From the NCBI GenBank assembly GCA_026018925.1, contig JAKSZU010000002.1, positions 90,299,475-90,363,474 on the forward strand: 64,000 nt of DNA, read 5' to 3'. Numbering within the stretch: the stretch's first letter is position 1; every line of letters starts with the position of its first letter. The notes beneath the pieces were generated by a model that ran no database searches, was not told the DNA's origin, and worked only from the letters and a program-made list of their open reading frames with translations. Positions 22,791 through 33,819 of the stretch are shown piece after piece. This DNA is from Tupaia tana (Eukaryota > Chordata > Mammalia > Scandentia > Tupaiidae). Position numbers and translations under genes: made by a program.

Positions 22791-22960
22791 AAACACTGTG
22801 CAAGAGGGGGAAAAAAAGGACTGAGTGGCCAGTTCTGGGTCAATTGAGCACCTTGAGTGCTGGGAGTGGGATCAACTCCTTGAATATAAGCGATAAGAAT
22901 GAGAAAGGGCTGGGTACCCCAGGAAGACTCAGGCTACTCTGCTGAAAGAAGGGAGACAGC

Positions 22961-23220
22961 AAGTCAGCAGTTGGTATAGTGGTTAATGTGCTAGTTTCCC
23001 ATATAGTCAACCACAGTTCGAGTCCTGGACCTGGTAGCTCAAAACTCATGCTGGGAGCATGTGTGTGCATGCCCAAAATCCCAAGAGGAGAATGGAGGAG
23101 AAGGGATTGTGGTGTGGCCATCCCCCCAGGGGGTGAATTTTCGCTATCTATCTCTCTAACTCTCTCTGTCTCTCTGACAAGTGCACTTAACCCTATAGCA
23201 AAAAAATCTCAAAAACAAAA
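22961..23220 (+). repeat. tRNA-derived SINE, L-type
   Basis: Head AAGTCAGCAGTTGGTATAGTGG, B box AGTTCGAGTCC, middle module GAGGAGAATGGAGGAGAAGG, end CCCTATAGCAAAAAAATCTC and an A-rich tail. Confidence 0.9.
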
Positions 23221-25067
23221 CAGCAAAAGAAGGGGAATAGGATTTTGGGTGGACAAGGGCAATATTCGTTTTACTATTTAAATCAAAATAAGAGCACAAA
23301 TCTTTTGCACATGCCTTCTGAAGACCTGCCTATGGCCCACATATGAATAGCCAAATAAATTACTAAGTAAGTTCATATTATGATATTATTCTAATGAAGT
23401 CATAACATTCAAATTTCTCTTCAGCACTCCACTAGTTAGGAGAAATCTTGTATTTTAACATCATTTAAATAAGATGAAATAGCATTTGTCTGTTTAGATG
23501 CCAACAAGGGGGGAAGTAAATCTATCAGAAACCGACAAAATATTAATAACCCACACAGTCAACCACAGTTTGAAAAGACTGTGGACTCAGTTACCAAAGA
23601 CCGTGGACTCTGCAGTGGAGGAGCTGAGGGATGGACATGGCATTACCCTTGGCTGAGGGCTGGCCATGGAGGAAAACAGGAGAGACCAGCTGTGAGGCAT
23701 GATGTGGAATCCACAGTCTGGGCTTCCCACCACCCCCATGCATGTCACAGTCAGCATCAGGCATCAATCAAAGCATTTCATCCCACTGAACCTCGATAGG
23801 GCTCAGAACCAAATATGTGTGGTCTACATGCCTGACACACCCAGGTGTTATGTAGAACACACCTTTGTACCAGTACCTGGGGACTGGGCTCCTGGCAGCT
23901 GTTACCACCCAACCTGAATTAGCTTAAGAAGTGCAAGCCACTTGCCCTCCGAGCCTTAAACCCTCCACTGGGCCTTCTGGGGCCCAAAGAGGTTTTCTCA
24001 CTGGTCTCTCTCATGCCCATTTTGTCCCTGGATCTTATTTATATGCATGCTGAAGTGCTCAAGACATAGACTCACTGCCACCCGGGGCTGCTTTAATGGT
24101 ATTTAATACATTTTTTGGCTGGTGCACTTCTGTGCAAAGTAGAAACAGTATTTATGTCAGTGAATGTCATCACATCTTTCCAGTTTCCAGAGGCTCCAGA
24201 ATGCCTTTTTCTGACCATTGTTCGGGATACAGGCTGGTATTGTGCCAGCTTTCTCACTGCTAGTTCATTTCTTTAATAGCATCTTGGTGAGAGTCTTTTC
24301 AGAGCCCAGGGACTCCAGCCTCAACCCCTTCTATTAACTAAAGCTCCCTGAATAACCCTCCATCTGGTGCTGCCGTGGCATTTGATAAATACCTTGCTGA
24401 TTATTTATATGACTTTACCCTTATTTTGACAGGTTGATCACATTAGTCCGTATTGAAAGCAAGCTTTTGTTGTAAATGTCTTCCCACAGCTCCGGATCGC
24501 TGTGTTAAGTGATGTACTGAATTTCCACCAGGGCAACTTGGGGAAACAAGAAAAAGGAAAGTGCAGTCTAAAACAAAGGCAATTCTGAGAAGCAAGGAAA
24601 GGCACAAACCTCTACAGAGGTCCTGGTGACTATATTCATACCTCTGTCAGCACGTCTCTGACTGTAAACTGCTGTAACTACCAGGATCAATAAAGGGCAA
24701 GGCCTTGAGATAGTAATTATGCTAATTGGCAGTGACTAGAAAACAGGCGGGCAGCAGGATAAGCAGGCGATGTCTCCGGAGAAACAGACGCATTTGTTAA
24801 GGAGGCCAAGGTCTGGTACCCTCGATGAGGCTTTTCCTATAAGCAGTTTTCTAAGAAACACCAAATGCATTAGTCAACGTTATTTGAGCTCTTACCTCAG
24901 TAAAAGAGGATTCCAGGCATCACAGAACAAGATCAAAGAAAGACCGAGAACCTACCCTTAGAAAACGTGGAGCTTGGCTCAGTCTTCAGCACTGCTCCAG
25001 GACAAGCATGTACACACACATACACACACACCCAAACTCATTTTCACTGTGAAAAAAAAAAGGCAAT
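23221..25067. other. Unique non-coding DNA
   Basis: Longest repeat-poor stretch of the left half. A scrap at 23548-23575 (CCCACACAGTCAACCACAG) may be SINE debris. ORFs below 85 codons are unsupported. Confidence 0.45.
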
Positions 25068-25312
25068 GTGGCCAGCAGGTAGCATGGTGGTTAAGGCACT
25101 GGACTCCCACGCAGCTGACTATGGTTCGAGTCCAGAGCCCAGCAACTTGAAAATCACACCAGCTGCATGTGTGTACATGCCCATAACCCTTAGAGGAAAA
25201 TGGAGAAGGGATTGAGACATGGCCAGTCCCCCAGAAAGGGATTTCTCAGTTTCCCTCTCTCTGGCAAGCACACATGTCCTATGCCAAAAACCTTTAAAAA
25301 AAGTAAAAAACT
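25068..25312 (+). repeat. tRNA-derived SINE, L-type
   Basis: Head GTGGCCAGCAGGTAGCATGG, B box GGTTCGAGTCC, AGAGGAAAATGGAGAAGGG, a short CT zone, GTCCTATGCCAAAAACC and an A-rich tail. Confidence 0.88.
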
Positions 25313-25664
25313 GAGAACAAAGAAAACACCAAAGTAGTACCACAAGGAAAAAGGATCAATGTCAAAGGGGATGAATCACAGTAAGCCTCTTGTAGGTACC
25401 ATGTTTGGGGTGGGACTTTGACTAGAAAGAGGATGAAGGCATCTCAAGGAAGAGACTGATCCTGGTAGAGGAAGCTAAGAACCTCTGTCCCAGAAGCAGG
25501 CCAGTTGCCATTCACCATATTTCAATGGTAGGAAACAAATTACTAGATGTGAAGCTAAAAGTTCTCGATTACCATATCCATGAGTGTAACATGGACATTA
25601 CAATTGACCGAAGCTTTGGGTTCCCTCCTACACCCAAAATTCATATTTGAAATGCTAACCTCCT
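25313..25664. other. Unique non-coding DNA
   Basis: Nothing recognised. Confidence 0.45.
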
Positions 25665-25860
25665 GGGGCCAGCAGGTGGCATAGTGGTTAAGCACTGGAC
25701 TCTCACATGTCTGACTATGGTTTGAGTCTTGTACCTGATGGTTTGCTTTCTCATTTTCTCTCTCTCTGTATGTCTCTCTCTGGTCAAATTTAAATAAATA
25801 AATAAATAAATAGATGAGTAAAAATAATAAATAAAATTCAATTAATTATTTTTTAAAAAG
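25665..25860 (+). repeat. tRNA-derived SINE, S-type
   Basis: Head GGGGCCAGCAGGTGGCATAG, B box GGTTTGAGTCT, TGGTTTGCTTTCTC, CT zone, GGTCAAATTTAAATAAATAA and a long A/T tail that adjoins the next SINE. Confidence 0.88.
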
Positions 25861-25865
25861 AAGAA

Positions 25866-26136
25866 GGGACCAGCAGATGGCATAGTGGTTACATCGCTCA
25901 ACTCCCAGTAGTTAACTACGGTTCAAGTCTAGGATCCAGTGACTTAAAATTCACACCGGGTACATGTGTGTGCATGCCCTAAATCCTGAGAGGAGAATGG
26001 AGGAAGAGAGGTTGCAGCATGGTTATCCCCCCTGGGAGGGGGAGTGATTTCCAACCTTTGTCTCTCTGTCTCTCTCTGTCTCTCTGGTGAGCACACACAC
26101 CCTATAGCAAAAATCTTTCCAAGAAAAAAAGAAATT
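25866..26136 (+). repeat. tRNA-derived SINE, L-type
   Basis: Head GGGACCAGCAGATGGCATAG, B box GGTTCAAGTCT, complete body and CCCTATAGCAAAAATCTTTCC. It begins five bases after the S-type tail, so it probably inserted in that tail. Confidence 0.88.
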
Positions 26137-26219
26137 CTACCCGCCGATGTAATGGTATTGAAAGGAGAGACTTTTGAGAGATTAGGATCCCGGAGAGCTC
26201 TCTCACTTTCTTTCCACCA

Positions 26220-26396
26220 TGTAAGGACAGTCTGACCCAGAACCCACCCATGCTGGCATCCTGAGTTCAGACTTCCAGCCTCCAGAACTTTGAGAAATAA
26301 ATTCCCGTTGTTTATAAGCCACCCACCCAGTGTAAGGTATTTTGTTATAGCATTCAGAACAAACTGAAACAGACGCTGCCTTGGAACTGGTAAATA
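26220..26396 (+). repeat. Ancient mammalian repeat, 3'-end fragment
   Basis: CCAGCCTCCAGAACTTTGAG, AAATAAATTCCCGTTGTTTA, TAAGCCACCCACCCAGTG and GTATTTTGTTATAGCA are standard phrases of an old mammalian repeat terminus. Confidence 0.6.
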
Positions 26397-27191
26397 AACT
26401 AATTTACCACCATGGATGAATAGACACCCGAAGAATAGACAAGACAGTGATTTAGATTAACTCCCCGGCCGGGCTGCTGTGAAATTCTGAGCTGTCTAGT
26501 AAACACTTACCATTACAATTTTACACATGATTTTCTTTCATCATTTGAATTATATTTAAGCTTCAAGTATTAAGAAAGCCTAAGTAAAACTTAATTACAT
26601 GAAAATTTAGAAAGATAATTAGAACATCCTGGCTCCGTCCATATCAGATATCATGTATCTTAATCCTATCCTCAAAGCATCAGCTCTAGTTATGAAATAA
26701 TACTTTTCCCAGAAACTCGACTACAGAATAGTAAGTTAGTATTTTGGCCTTTTTACATATTTTATTCCATGGAAGAGCTGTGGGGAATCCTAAGTACATT
26801 CACATCCTAAGAATTCTATTTCATGTTTAAGGAAAATTCTGACAGTCTAGTTAATAGAGGAAAACATCAGAAGGGATTCAGCACAGAGCACAGGCCTCCC
26901 AGACACAGCCTCACAAAGAAAATCTAAACAGCGCCGTGACGTTAAACACTATTTATTTAGGAACGGTGAATTCCGCGCGAGGGTGTTCTATGAAGCTGGA
27001 CGCTGCGGAGAGAGCCCGGAAGTGTGATCATGAGCACGTCATTTCTGCCTTCCCGGTGGCTACAGCGTCCACTCTGCAGAAGGGGTGGAGGGGGCAAGAG
27101 CAGTATGACCTGGACTATCTTCCAGAGCGTTTCCCAGCAGATGCTGCAAACAAGAATGTAGGGAACATCTGTTGGCAAGGTTACATAACTT
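26397..27191. other. Unique DNA, locally CpG-richer at 26930-27210
   Basis: A 104-codon plus ORF and an 84-codon minus ORF overlap at 26936-27250. Neither has a domain, and the CTCF-like motif lies inside them. Confidence 0.4.
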
Positions 27192-27210
27192 CCGCCAGCA
27201 GGGGGCAGCA
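27192..27210 (+). promoter_or_regulatory. CTCF-like motif, strong match
   Basis: CCGCCAGCAGGGGGCAGCA agrees with the CTCF core (CCASYAGRKGGC) at every key base. It sits in non-repeat sequence and points right, towards the minus-strand motif at 28299. Confidence 0.65.
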
Positions 27211-27526
27211 CTGCTTAGATAATCTCCATTTCTTGCCCTTCCATATTTAGGAAAACCTATGGGAAAAGGGGATCGATCCCCTCAGCCCTTAGGAAGTCAG
27301 TAACACACAAGGAAGCCAAAGCCAAGGACTGCCTATGTCCTAAAGGGTTTGCACTGTCAAGGCACCAAGATCAACCTAACAGGTGTGTCAACTCACACGG
27401 ATATTTTCATTGGGGATGTTCCTTATAGTTCATTTTTACCTTTGTCTTTTCTGTATTACTAGTTGTTTCTAGTCAGAAGAAGAATAGTTTTGTATGGAAA
27501 TTTAAGATTTAAAAAATACAGGAACC

Positions 27527-27795
27527 GGGAACCAGCAGTTAGCGTAATGGCTATGTCGCTGGACTCCCACGTAGTCGACCACGGTTCGCGTCCCGGACCC
27601 AGTGGCTTAAAACTCAACGCTGGGCGCATGTACGTGCATGCCCAGGATCCCGAGAGGAGAATGGAGAAGGGATTGTGGCGTGGCCATCCCCCCTGGGGGG
27701 TGATTTCTCGCTTTCTGTCTCTATGTCTCTCTCTGTCTGTCTGGCAAGCACACGCGCCCCATAGCAAAAAGCCTCTCAAAAAAAATAAATAAATA
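27527..27795 (+). repeat. tRNA-derived SINE, L-type, young
   Basis: GGGAACCAGCAGTTAGCGTAATGG, B box GGTTCGCGTCC (27583-27593), complete body and CCCCATAGCAAAAAGCCTCTC. TSD AAAAAATACAGGAACC on both sides. Confidence 0.95.
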
Positions 27796-27817
27796 AAAAA
27801 ATACAGGAACCCAAGCC

Positions 27818-28086
27818 CAGACAGACAGGTAGCCTGGTGATTAAGGCAGCTGGATCCCACATGGTCAACTTCAGGGTTCAAGTCCTGGACCCAGGGCCTT
27901 TATAAACATTCCAGACTTATGTGTGTGAGTGCCCAAAACCCTGAGAGAAAAATGGAGGAGAAAGGGTTGTGGTGTAGCCATCCCCCTTGAAGAATGGTGG
28001 GTGATTTCTCACTGTCCTTCCTTTTCTCTCTGTTGTCAGCGAGTCTGCATGGCCTATGGCCAAACTAAAAACAACCACAACCAAAG
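27818..28086 (+). repeat. tRNA-derived SINE, old L-type
   Basis: GACAGACAGGTAGCCTGG, GGCAGCTGGATCCCACATGG, B box GGTTCAAGTCC, GAGAAAAATGGAGGAGAAAG, CT zone, GGCCTATGGCCAAAC and an A/C tail. Confidence 0.82.
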
Positions 28087-28627
28087 CACAGGAATCCTTC
28101 ACTGATCTCTCTCTCCCTAAATAAAGTCTCCCATTTGAAGTGGACTTTGAGATAGGGACTTCAGAGGCAATTCTTCAAGAAAATGACACATCATGTAATG
28201 GAGAGCCAGATGAGAACATTGTATGGAAGAAAACAACTCTTCATTTTGTAATGAAAGAACCAAAAAAAAAAGAAAAACGGAGACCATTAACTGACCTGTG
28301 CTGCCCCCTGCAGCTGAGAGGAAATGAGGCAGACACAAATGCATCTCTGCAGCTGCCTGTGTTCTCCATCATGCTTTATTTGTAAATGTTTGCTTAAAAA
28401 TTCAAGTTGTATTATAAAATAATGCTAAATTCCATCCTCTAATCAATTTTTAAAGCCCAGGTTTTATAGTAGGATTAATTTTACCTTATTTTCAAGATAA
28501 TGTAAACATCACTAGAAAACATTTGCTTCATTTCATAAGAATGCGTTCCTCTACAATACTTTGAAATTGAGATTATACATTGGGCTTGTATTTGGATGAA
28601 GCCTGTACTCTTAAAATGCTTCATCTA
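28087..28627. other. Unique non-coding DNA
   Basis: No supported gene. An 81-codon ORF at 28140-28385 is unsupported. Contains the CTCF-like motif at 28299. Confidence 0.45.
28299..28317 (-). promoter_or_regulatory. CTCF-like motif
   Basis: The reverse strand reads AGCTGCAGGGGGCAGCACA. The AGGGGGCAGCA core agrees with CTCF, but CTGC replaces CCAG upstream, so it is weaker than the motif at 27192. Confidence 0.45.
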
Positions 28628-28893
28628 GGGACCAGCAGTTAGTGTGGTGGCTATGTTGCTGGATTCCCATGTAGTTGACTGCGGTTCAAGTCCCGGACCC
28701 AGTGGCTTAAACTCAATGCCGACGTGTGCATGCGTACCAAGATCCCGAGAGGAGAAAGGAGGAGAAAGGATTGTGGCGTGGCCATCCCCCTGGGGGGTGA
28801 TTTCTCACTTTCTGTCTTTCTGTCTCTCTCTGTCTCTCTCTGCCTATCTGACGAGCACATGTGCCCTGTAGCAAAAACCTCTCCCAAAAAAAA
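28628..28893 (+). repeat. tRNA-derived SINE, L-type
   Basis: GGGACCAGCAGTTAGTGTGG, B box GGTTCAAGTCC, complete body and CCCTGTAGCAAAAACCTCTCC. TSD GCTTCATCTA before and GCTTCATCTA after the A9 tail. Confidence 0.93.
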
Positions 28894-28918
28894 AGCTTCA
28901 TCTAAAATTAGAGATCTG

Positions 28919-29160
28919 GGGCTGGCCCATAGCACAACAGTCAAACGCTATGCAAGGAAAGCCAGATCCCACATGGCCAGCCAGGGTTCAAGTCGTAGTC
29001 CCAGTGGCTTGAAAACATGTCAGACATACACATAGGCCAAGATCCTGACAGGATAGAGAATTGGAGGGAAAAGGATTACAGCATGACCAGGTCCTATGAG
29101 GAGGTGGGGGAGGTGGTGTGTGTGTGTGTGTGTGTGTATGTGTGTGAACCCTCTGGCCCT
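28919..29160 (+). repeat. tRNA-derived SINE, old, ending in (GT)n
   Basis: GGGGCTGGCCCATAGCAC, GCCAGATCCCACATGGCC, B box GGTTCAAGTCG, CCAAGATCCTGACAGGATAG and GGATTACAGCATGACC, then a GT microsatellite replaces the CT zone. Confidence 0.75.
29113..29146. repeat. (GT)n microsatellite
   Basis: About 16 GT units inside the 3' part of an old SINE. Confidence 0.95.
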
Positions 29161-29374
29161 CTGGCATTAGGTCCCATAAACCAAGACTGCTTGGGGGCTT
29201 AAACATCCGGAGACATTACCTAAAGAGCAGCAAGAGGCTGTGTTGCAGAGACGGCCATCACCCGAGAATTACAGCGACTTCAGTGAAAGCACTTCTCATC
29301 TCCAGCCTTCTTTTCCCTTCATGTCCCTGTCTTGGGCATCATTCAAGTGTTGGGATCACTTCAGGCAGGGTCGT

Positions 29375-29610
29375 ATCATGAAGAAAAGCCTGTACTTGGA
29401 GCTAGGTATACTAGGGTTTAAAATCCTGCTCTGCCCTTTACAATCGACTTGACCTTGAACAAATCACATATCCATTGTGAGCATACTTTGTCATCTCAAT
29501 ACAGAGAAAAAATAATGGCTATCTTATCAGGTTGTGGTGAGAATTAATTGAGAAAATATAAAACTGCCAAGGGTACATAGCACACACTCCGAAATGGTAG
29601 CTGGGAGTTC
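29375..29610 (+). repeat. MIR SINE fossil
   Basis: AGGGTTTAAAATCCTGCTCT, TTGACCTTGAACAAATCAC, TCATCTCAATACAGAG and TGAGAATTAATTGAG follow the MIR core layout. Confidence 0.75.
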
Positions 29611-29768
29611 TCCTGAGGGAGCCTGTGGTAGAAAGTCTCCAAGATGGCCGCCACAGCTCCTTCCCTCCCTATACGCACGTGGTGTTCCTCACGTCAGAAG
29701 ACAGATTTCACTCTCTTTTTCTGAGCCTGGACTAGTTTTAGTGACTAGTCTGACTGACAGAATGCAAT

Positions 29769-29925
29769 GAGGCCGGCAGGTGGTATAATGGTTGAGATGC
29801 TAGACTCTCATGTGGTCGACCATGATTCAAGTCTCTCTCTCTTTAGTCAAATTTCCTCTTTAAAAAAAGATAAGAGTAATAATAATTAATAAAATTAAAT
29901 AAATAATTCTTTTAAAAAATAAAGA
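29769..29925 (+). repeat. tRNA-derived SINE, S-type, shortened
   Basis: GAGGCCGGCAGGTGGTATAATGG and B box GATTCAAGTCT pass directly into a short CT run and TAGTCAAATTT with an AT tail. TSD AGAATGCAATG before and after. Confidence 0.88.
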
Positions 29926-29959
29926 ATGCAATGGCAGTGACACCCCTGTTGCTTCTACC

Positions 29960-30302
29960 TGAGGCCCTTAGGTGTTTGCTCTTATGAAGCTCTCTCTCAG
30001 GACCCAGCCCCCAGGCTAAAGGAAGCCCAGAATACATGGGGGTGCCATTGCAACCCAGCTGAGCTCCCAGTCACAGCATCAACTACAGATCATGCGAGAG
30101 AGCCATCTGACACATCAAGCCACTTGTGCCTTTAGACCTTCCAACTCCAATCGGATCAGCTGCAGCCACATGACAGATGCTAAATAAGAACTACGCAGCT
30201 GAGCCCAGACAATCCACTGGACTATGAAGGATAATCATAAAAAGCTATTTTAAGCCACTAAGTATTGGGGTGATTTGTTATGCATGCAATAATAGATAAC
30301 TA
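29960..30302 (+). repeat. Ancient mammalian repeat, 3'-end fragment
   Basis: TTTAAGCCACTAAGTATTGG, GTGATTTGTTATGCATGC and AATAGATAACTAGAACA are the classic end phrases of an old mammalian repeat. The part before 30100 is less sure. Confidence 0.55.
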
Positions 30303-30325
30303 GAACAAAGCTACAGGGAAATTTC

Positions 30326-30592
30326 CTTTTTTTTTTTTTTTGGAGATATTTTTGACATAAGGCATGTGTGCTCACTGGAGAGACAGAGATATATATGGAG
30401 AGAGATAAAGTGAGAAATCAACCCCCCACAAGGGATGGCCACGTTGTAATCCCTCTTCCTCCATTCTCTAGGGATTCTGGGCATGCATGCACACGCCCCC
30501 AGCATGAGTTTCATGTCACTGGGTTCAGGACTTGAACTGTGATCAGCCATGTGGGAGTCCAACACCTTAACTACCACATCGCATACTGGCCC
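30326..30592 (-). repeat. tRNA-derived SINE, L-type
   Basis: Reverse strand: GGGCCAGTATGCGATGTGG, B box AGTTCAAGTCC, GAGAATGGAGGAAGAGGG, CT/TATA zone and GCCTTATGTCAAAAATATCTCC with A15. TSD GAAATTTCC and GAAATTTTC. Confidence 0.88.
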
Positions 30593-30725
30593 TGAAATTT
30601 TCTGTTTTAAAGAGGAAATCATCAAAGCCCAGAGAAACCACTGCAAGGGAGGGGATTTTACTATAAGCCTTTATTTGTACTTCATAATTTGGTTTCTTCA
30701 GTCAGTGTTTCAAAACTTCCAGATA

Positions 30726-30990
30726 GGGAACCCGCAGTTAGCATAATGGCTATGTTGCTGGACTCCCACGTATTCAACCGTGGGCACCCGGTGGCTTAAA
30801 ACTCACACCAGGCGCGTGTGCGTGCGTGCCCAAGATCCCGAGAGGAGAATGGAGGAGAAGGGATTGTGGCATGGCCATCCCCCCTGGGGGGTGATTTCTC
30901 GCTTTCTGTCTCTCTGTCTCTCTCTCTCTGTCTGTCTGGAGAGTGCACATGCCCTATAGCAGAAACCTCTCCAAAAAAAAAAAAAAAAAA
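30726..30990 (+). repeat. tRNA-derived SINE, L-type, B box deleted
   Basis: GGGAACCCGCAGTTAGCATAATGG, then CGTATTCAACCGTGGGCACCC, where the GGTTCGAGTCC B box has been lost by a short deletion. The rest is complete with A18. TSD TTCCAGATA at 30717 and 30991. Confidence 0.93.
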
Positions 30991-30999
30991 TTCCAGATA

Positions 31000-31643
31000 A
31001 ATTCAATTCAGTTTTAAAGGGACATGTGGATGTTCAATAGATGTTAGCTGGAAATGAGGGAATGTTTCCTATTATGTACGTCCTCCGGAAGAAAACATCT
31101 AATGACCAACAATCAATCAAGAAGTTTCATTAAGAATCTATTATTTATAGGCCATTTTGGAATAGAAGCCCTGACCCAAGGAAGTTCAGATCTTATAAAT
31201 GCCCAATAAAAGGAGGTTAGAAATAATGGCAATGTACAAACTTGTTCTGTAGCAACTACAGACAATGAGTTGGCCAGGCGGGAATGCACGTGGGTTGATA
31301 GAGCTGGGAAATGCCTTTTGTTGGATCTAAGGCCCACACCTCAGCCAAAAGATCAGGTGGAGTGACAGAAAGGGCACTCTGGGCGAGAGGTTCAGGAGCG
31401 AGCGCCGAGAGGTGAGGCAGCACAAGGACCAAGGGGTGAAGACTCTGTGCTGGGATCAGTATTTGAAGCTGAGGAGGCACCAACGTAGGAGCGAACACGG
31501 AGCAATCGGAACAGCAGTGCGATCGTGCTGGCATGATCAGAGCCGCCTCGGGTCCATAACTGGAGGCCCTTTTGTTGGGAACTTGGTATGGTCTGGAAAA
31601 AGAAGATGGAAAGCTCTAGTCTCCTCAGACTGAAAGCATATGG
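31000..31643. other. Unique non-coding DNA
   Basis: Minus-strand ORFs of 92 and 122 codons lie here and partly read into the next SINE. No domains seen. Confidence 0.4.
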
Positions 31644-31918
31644 GTGGGCCAACTCCATGGCCTGGTTGTTAAGGCAACCAGATACCACATGGTCAGCCTC
31701 GCAGTTTGAGTCCCGGACCCAGAAGCCTGAGAAACCAGGTGCATGTGCCTGCGTGCCCAAAATCCCAAAAGGAGGGAGGAATGGAGGAAAAGGGATTGCA
31801 GCACGGCCATTCCCAAGGCAGGGGGTGGGAGAGGGGAGTGCTTTTCTCTCTCCTCTCTCTCTCTCTCTCTAGTGAGTGTATGTGCCCTCTAAGAAAAAGA
31901 AAAGAAAAGGGAGAAAAG
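31644..31918 (+). repeat. tRNA-derived SINE, old L-type
   Basis: TGGGTGGGCCAACTCCATGG, GGCAACCAGATACCACATGG, B box AGTTTGAGTCC, GAGGAATGGAGGAAAAGGG, CT zone and GTGCCCTCTAAGAAAAAG. Confidence 0.82.
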
Positions 31919-31970
31919 AAAGTGTGTGGGGTGACCCCACCTTGTTCCCCTGACCTAGAAAGTATGTATG

Positions 31971-32093
31971 TGGCTCAGCACAGACTGATCCAGTACCCTT
32001 CTGCCAGCCCCTAGAACAACATCATTAAGAGCCCGTTTGGTGGCAAGGATCAGAAGCAGAGAAGGCAGGAGAGCTGGCACAGATACCAAAAGG
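31971..32093 (+). repeat. Duplicated local segment, copy fused to a SINE
   Basis: From CAGTACCCTTCTGCCAGC to GGCACAGATACCAAAAGG this is nearly identical to 33394-33496. It then joins abruptly to an S-type SINE lacking its first bases. Flanking AAAGTATGTATGTGG (31959) and AAAGTAAGTATATGTGTGG (32292) resemble a decayed TSD around the whole chimera. Confidence 0.8.
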
Positions 32094-32172
32094 TGTGGTG
32101 GTTAAGGTGTTGGACACGCCCACATGGCCGACCTCAGTTCGAATCTCAGACCTGGTCTCTTGCTTTCTCACT

Positions 32173-32225
<53 letters not shown>

Positions 32226-32291
32226 CTCTCTCTCTCTCTCTGGTCAAATTAAAATAAATAAATTTTTAAAAATTAAATAAATTATTTTAAA
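32094..32291 (+). repeat. tRNA-derived SINE, S-type, 5'-truncated, fused
   Basis: Starts at TGTGGTGGTTAAGGTG without the usual GGCCAGCAGG, with B box AGTTCGAATCT, GGTCTCTTGCTTTCTC, a 70-bp CT microsatellite, GGTCAAATTAAAATAAAT and an A/T tail. Confidence 0.88.
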
Positions 32292-32296
32292 AAAGT

Positions 32297-33380
32297 AAGT
32301 ATATGTGTGGGAATCGCAGTGTAGGGAGCACTCCTCCACACAGAAGGGCAGCTCAGAGTACGGGATGGACACCGCCCTAGGTGCGTGGCTGGGGGTGTTT
32401 TCAGAGGTCTTCATTCTCATTGCTATCTCCTAAACACCAAAACAGAATAAAAAAGCGAAGGTGGGGATGTGGCCTAGCCAAAGTCACCTACTGGTTGATA
32501 GACAACCCGAACCCAGGTCTCCTGCCCTCCTGATTGGGCTTGCACCCACCTGCTCCACCTGATCCAGATTTTGCTTTGTTCAGGGCCCACCAGTGTCTCC
32601 AAATGACTTTGTTTACAGCACAGAAGAATGCAACAAGGCCGCTCTTTAAAGTCGTTTTGAGAAATGGCATATTACTCTTTGTTAGAAATAATGATACTGA
32701 TTGCTAGACCAAAATAGAGAATGTCTATCACCGAAATAATTCAAAAAGCTATTTTTGTGGGTCACAGTCTGTGTGATAAAAACCGTCATTTTAGTTGACT
32801 TTAAAGGACACATCCCTCTGTAAATCCATACAGCGTGCTGTATTCTGTCGGCTGAACGTGACACCTTCCACAAAGAGTGTATAGATGACTCTGATTCCTA
32901 GTGGAGGTAGGACAGATCAATAAAGTTGACAGTTCACAGAAGAGGTCTTCATTACTAAATTATTTGGGGAGGTTTCATAAGTCGGGAAAACTAATCTGCA
33001 ACTAATGCCCTTTCGGTGCCACTTATCCCGTATTCATCTCCTCACACGGTCTCTGAAGGAACAGGAGTGTGGAGTTTTCCCTCCCCATCATCAATTACAA
33101 ATATGTCCTTTTTTTCCCCTCTCTGTGAAATTGCATTTTTTTATAAATTGCCCTGTGCCGGTGCCTTGTGAAGTAAACATCCAAATTCCTGAGGCATCTG
33201 TGTGTGCCTGAGACGATGAGTGGCAGCCTCCCCGGGCACTGCTGGAGCCAGGCTGGCCCCGCTCATGGGAGGGCTGGGGGGGAGGGGAGACGCCGCACGC
33301 CAGGTCATGAAGCTGTTGGTCCACATTCCCTCTATTGATCCATAACGGCCGTTTGGCTTGCAAGAAGCCTGTGGCCACAG
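32297..33380. other. Unique DNA, CpG-richer at 33180-33380
   Basis: A 265-codon minus-strand ORF (33091-33888) crosses this block and the SINE at 33586. Half of it is SINE and a CT microsatellite, so I do not accept it as a gene. No domain recognised. Confidence 0.45.
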
Positions 33381-33497
33381 GCACAGACAGAGCCAGTACC
33401 CTTCTGCCAGCTCCTAGAACAACATCATTAAGAGCCCGTTTGGTGGCAAGGAACAGGAGCTGAGAGGGCAGGAGAGCTGGCACAGATACCAAAAGGC
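33381..33497 (+). repeat. Duplicated local segment, likely source copy
   Basis: GGCACAGACAGAGCCAGTACCC to AGATACCAAAAGGCAGG. Here the homologous stretch sits in continuous unique sequence, while the 31971 copy is cut off at a SINE. That marks this one as the probable source. Confidence 0.75.
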
Positions 33498-33585
33498 AGG
33501 AACCATTTGCAGATGCCCACCAGAGCCCAGTTCCCTGCTGGAGGACCTTTGAGCCTGGTCCATCTGCTAGGAAAACTAACATGGT

Positions 33586-33772
33586 GGGCCAGTAGGTGAC
33601 ATGGAGGTTAAGGCGCTGGACCCCACATGGCTGCCTAAGTAGTTCGAGTCCTTGACCTAGACTCTTGAAAATCACGCCAGGCATGTGTGTAAGCATTCCC
33701 AAAATCCAAAGAGGAGGATGGAGGAGAAGAAATTCCAACATGGCCATCCTCCCTACAGGGGTGATTTCTTGC

Positions 33773-33819
<47 letters not shown>

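Noticed and set aside
27459-27881. 140-codon minus-strand ORF
   Set aside because: Reverse reading of the SINE at 27527.
29641-29652. YY1-like site AAGATGGCCGCC
   Set aside because: Single short motif without promoter or conservation evidence; expected by chance at this length.
32166-32241. CRISPR-like regular repetition
   Set aside because: It is a CT microsatellite inside a SINE; no spacer-repeat structure anywhere in the window.
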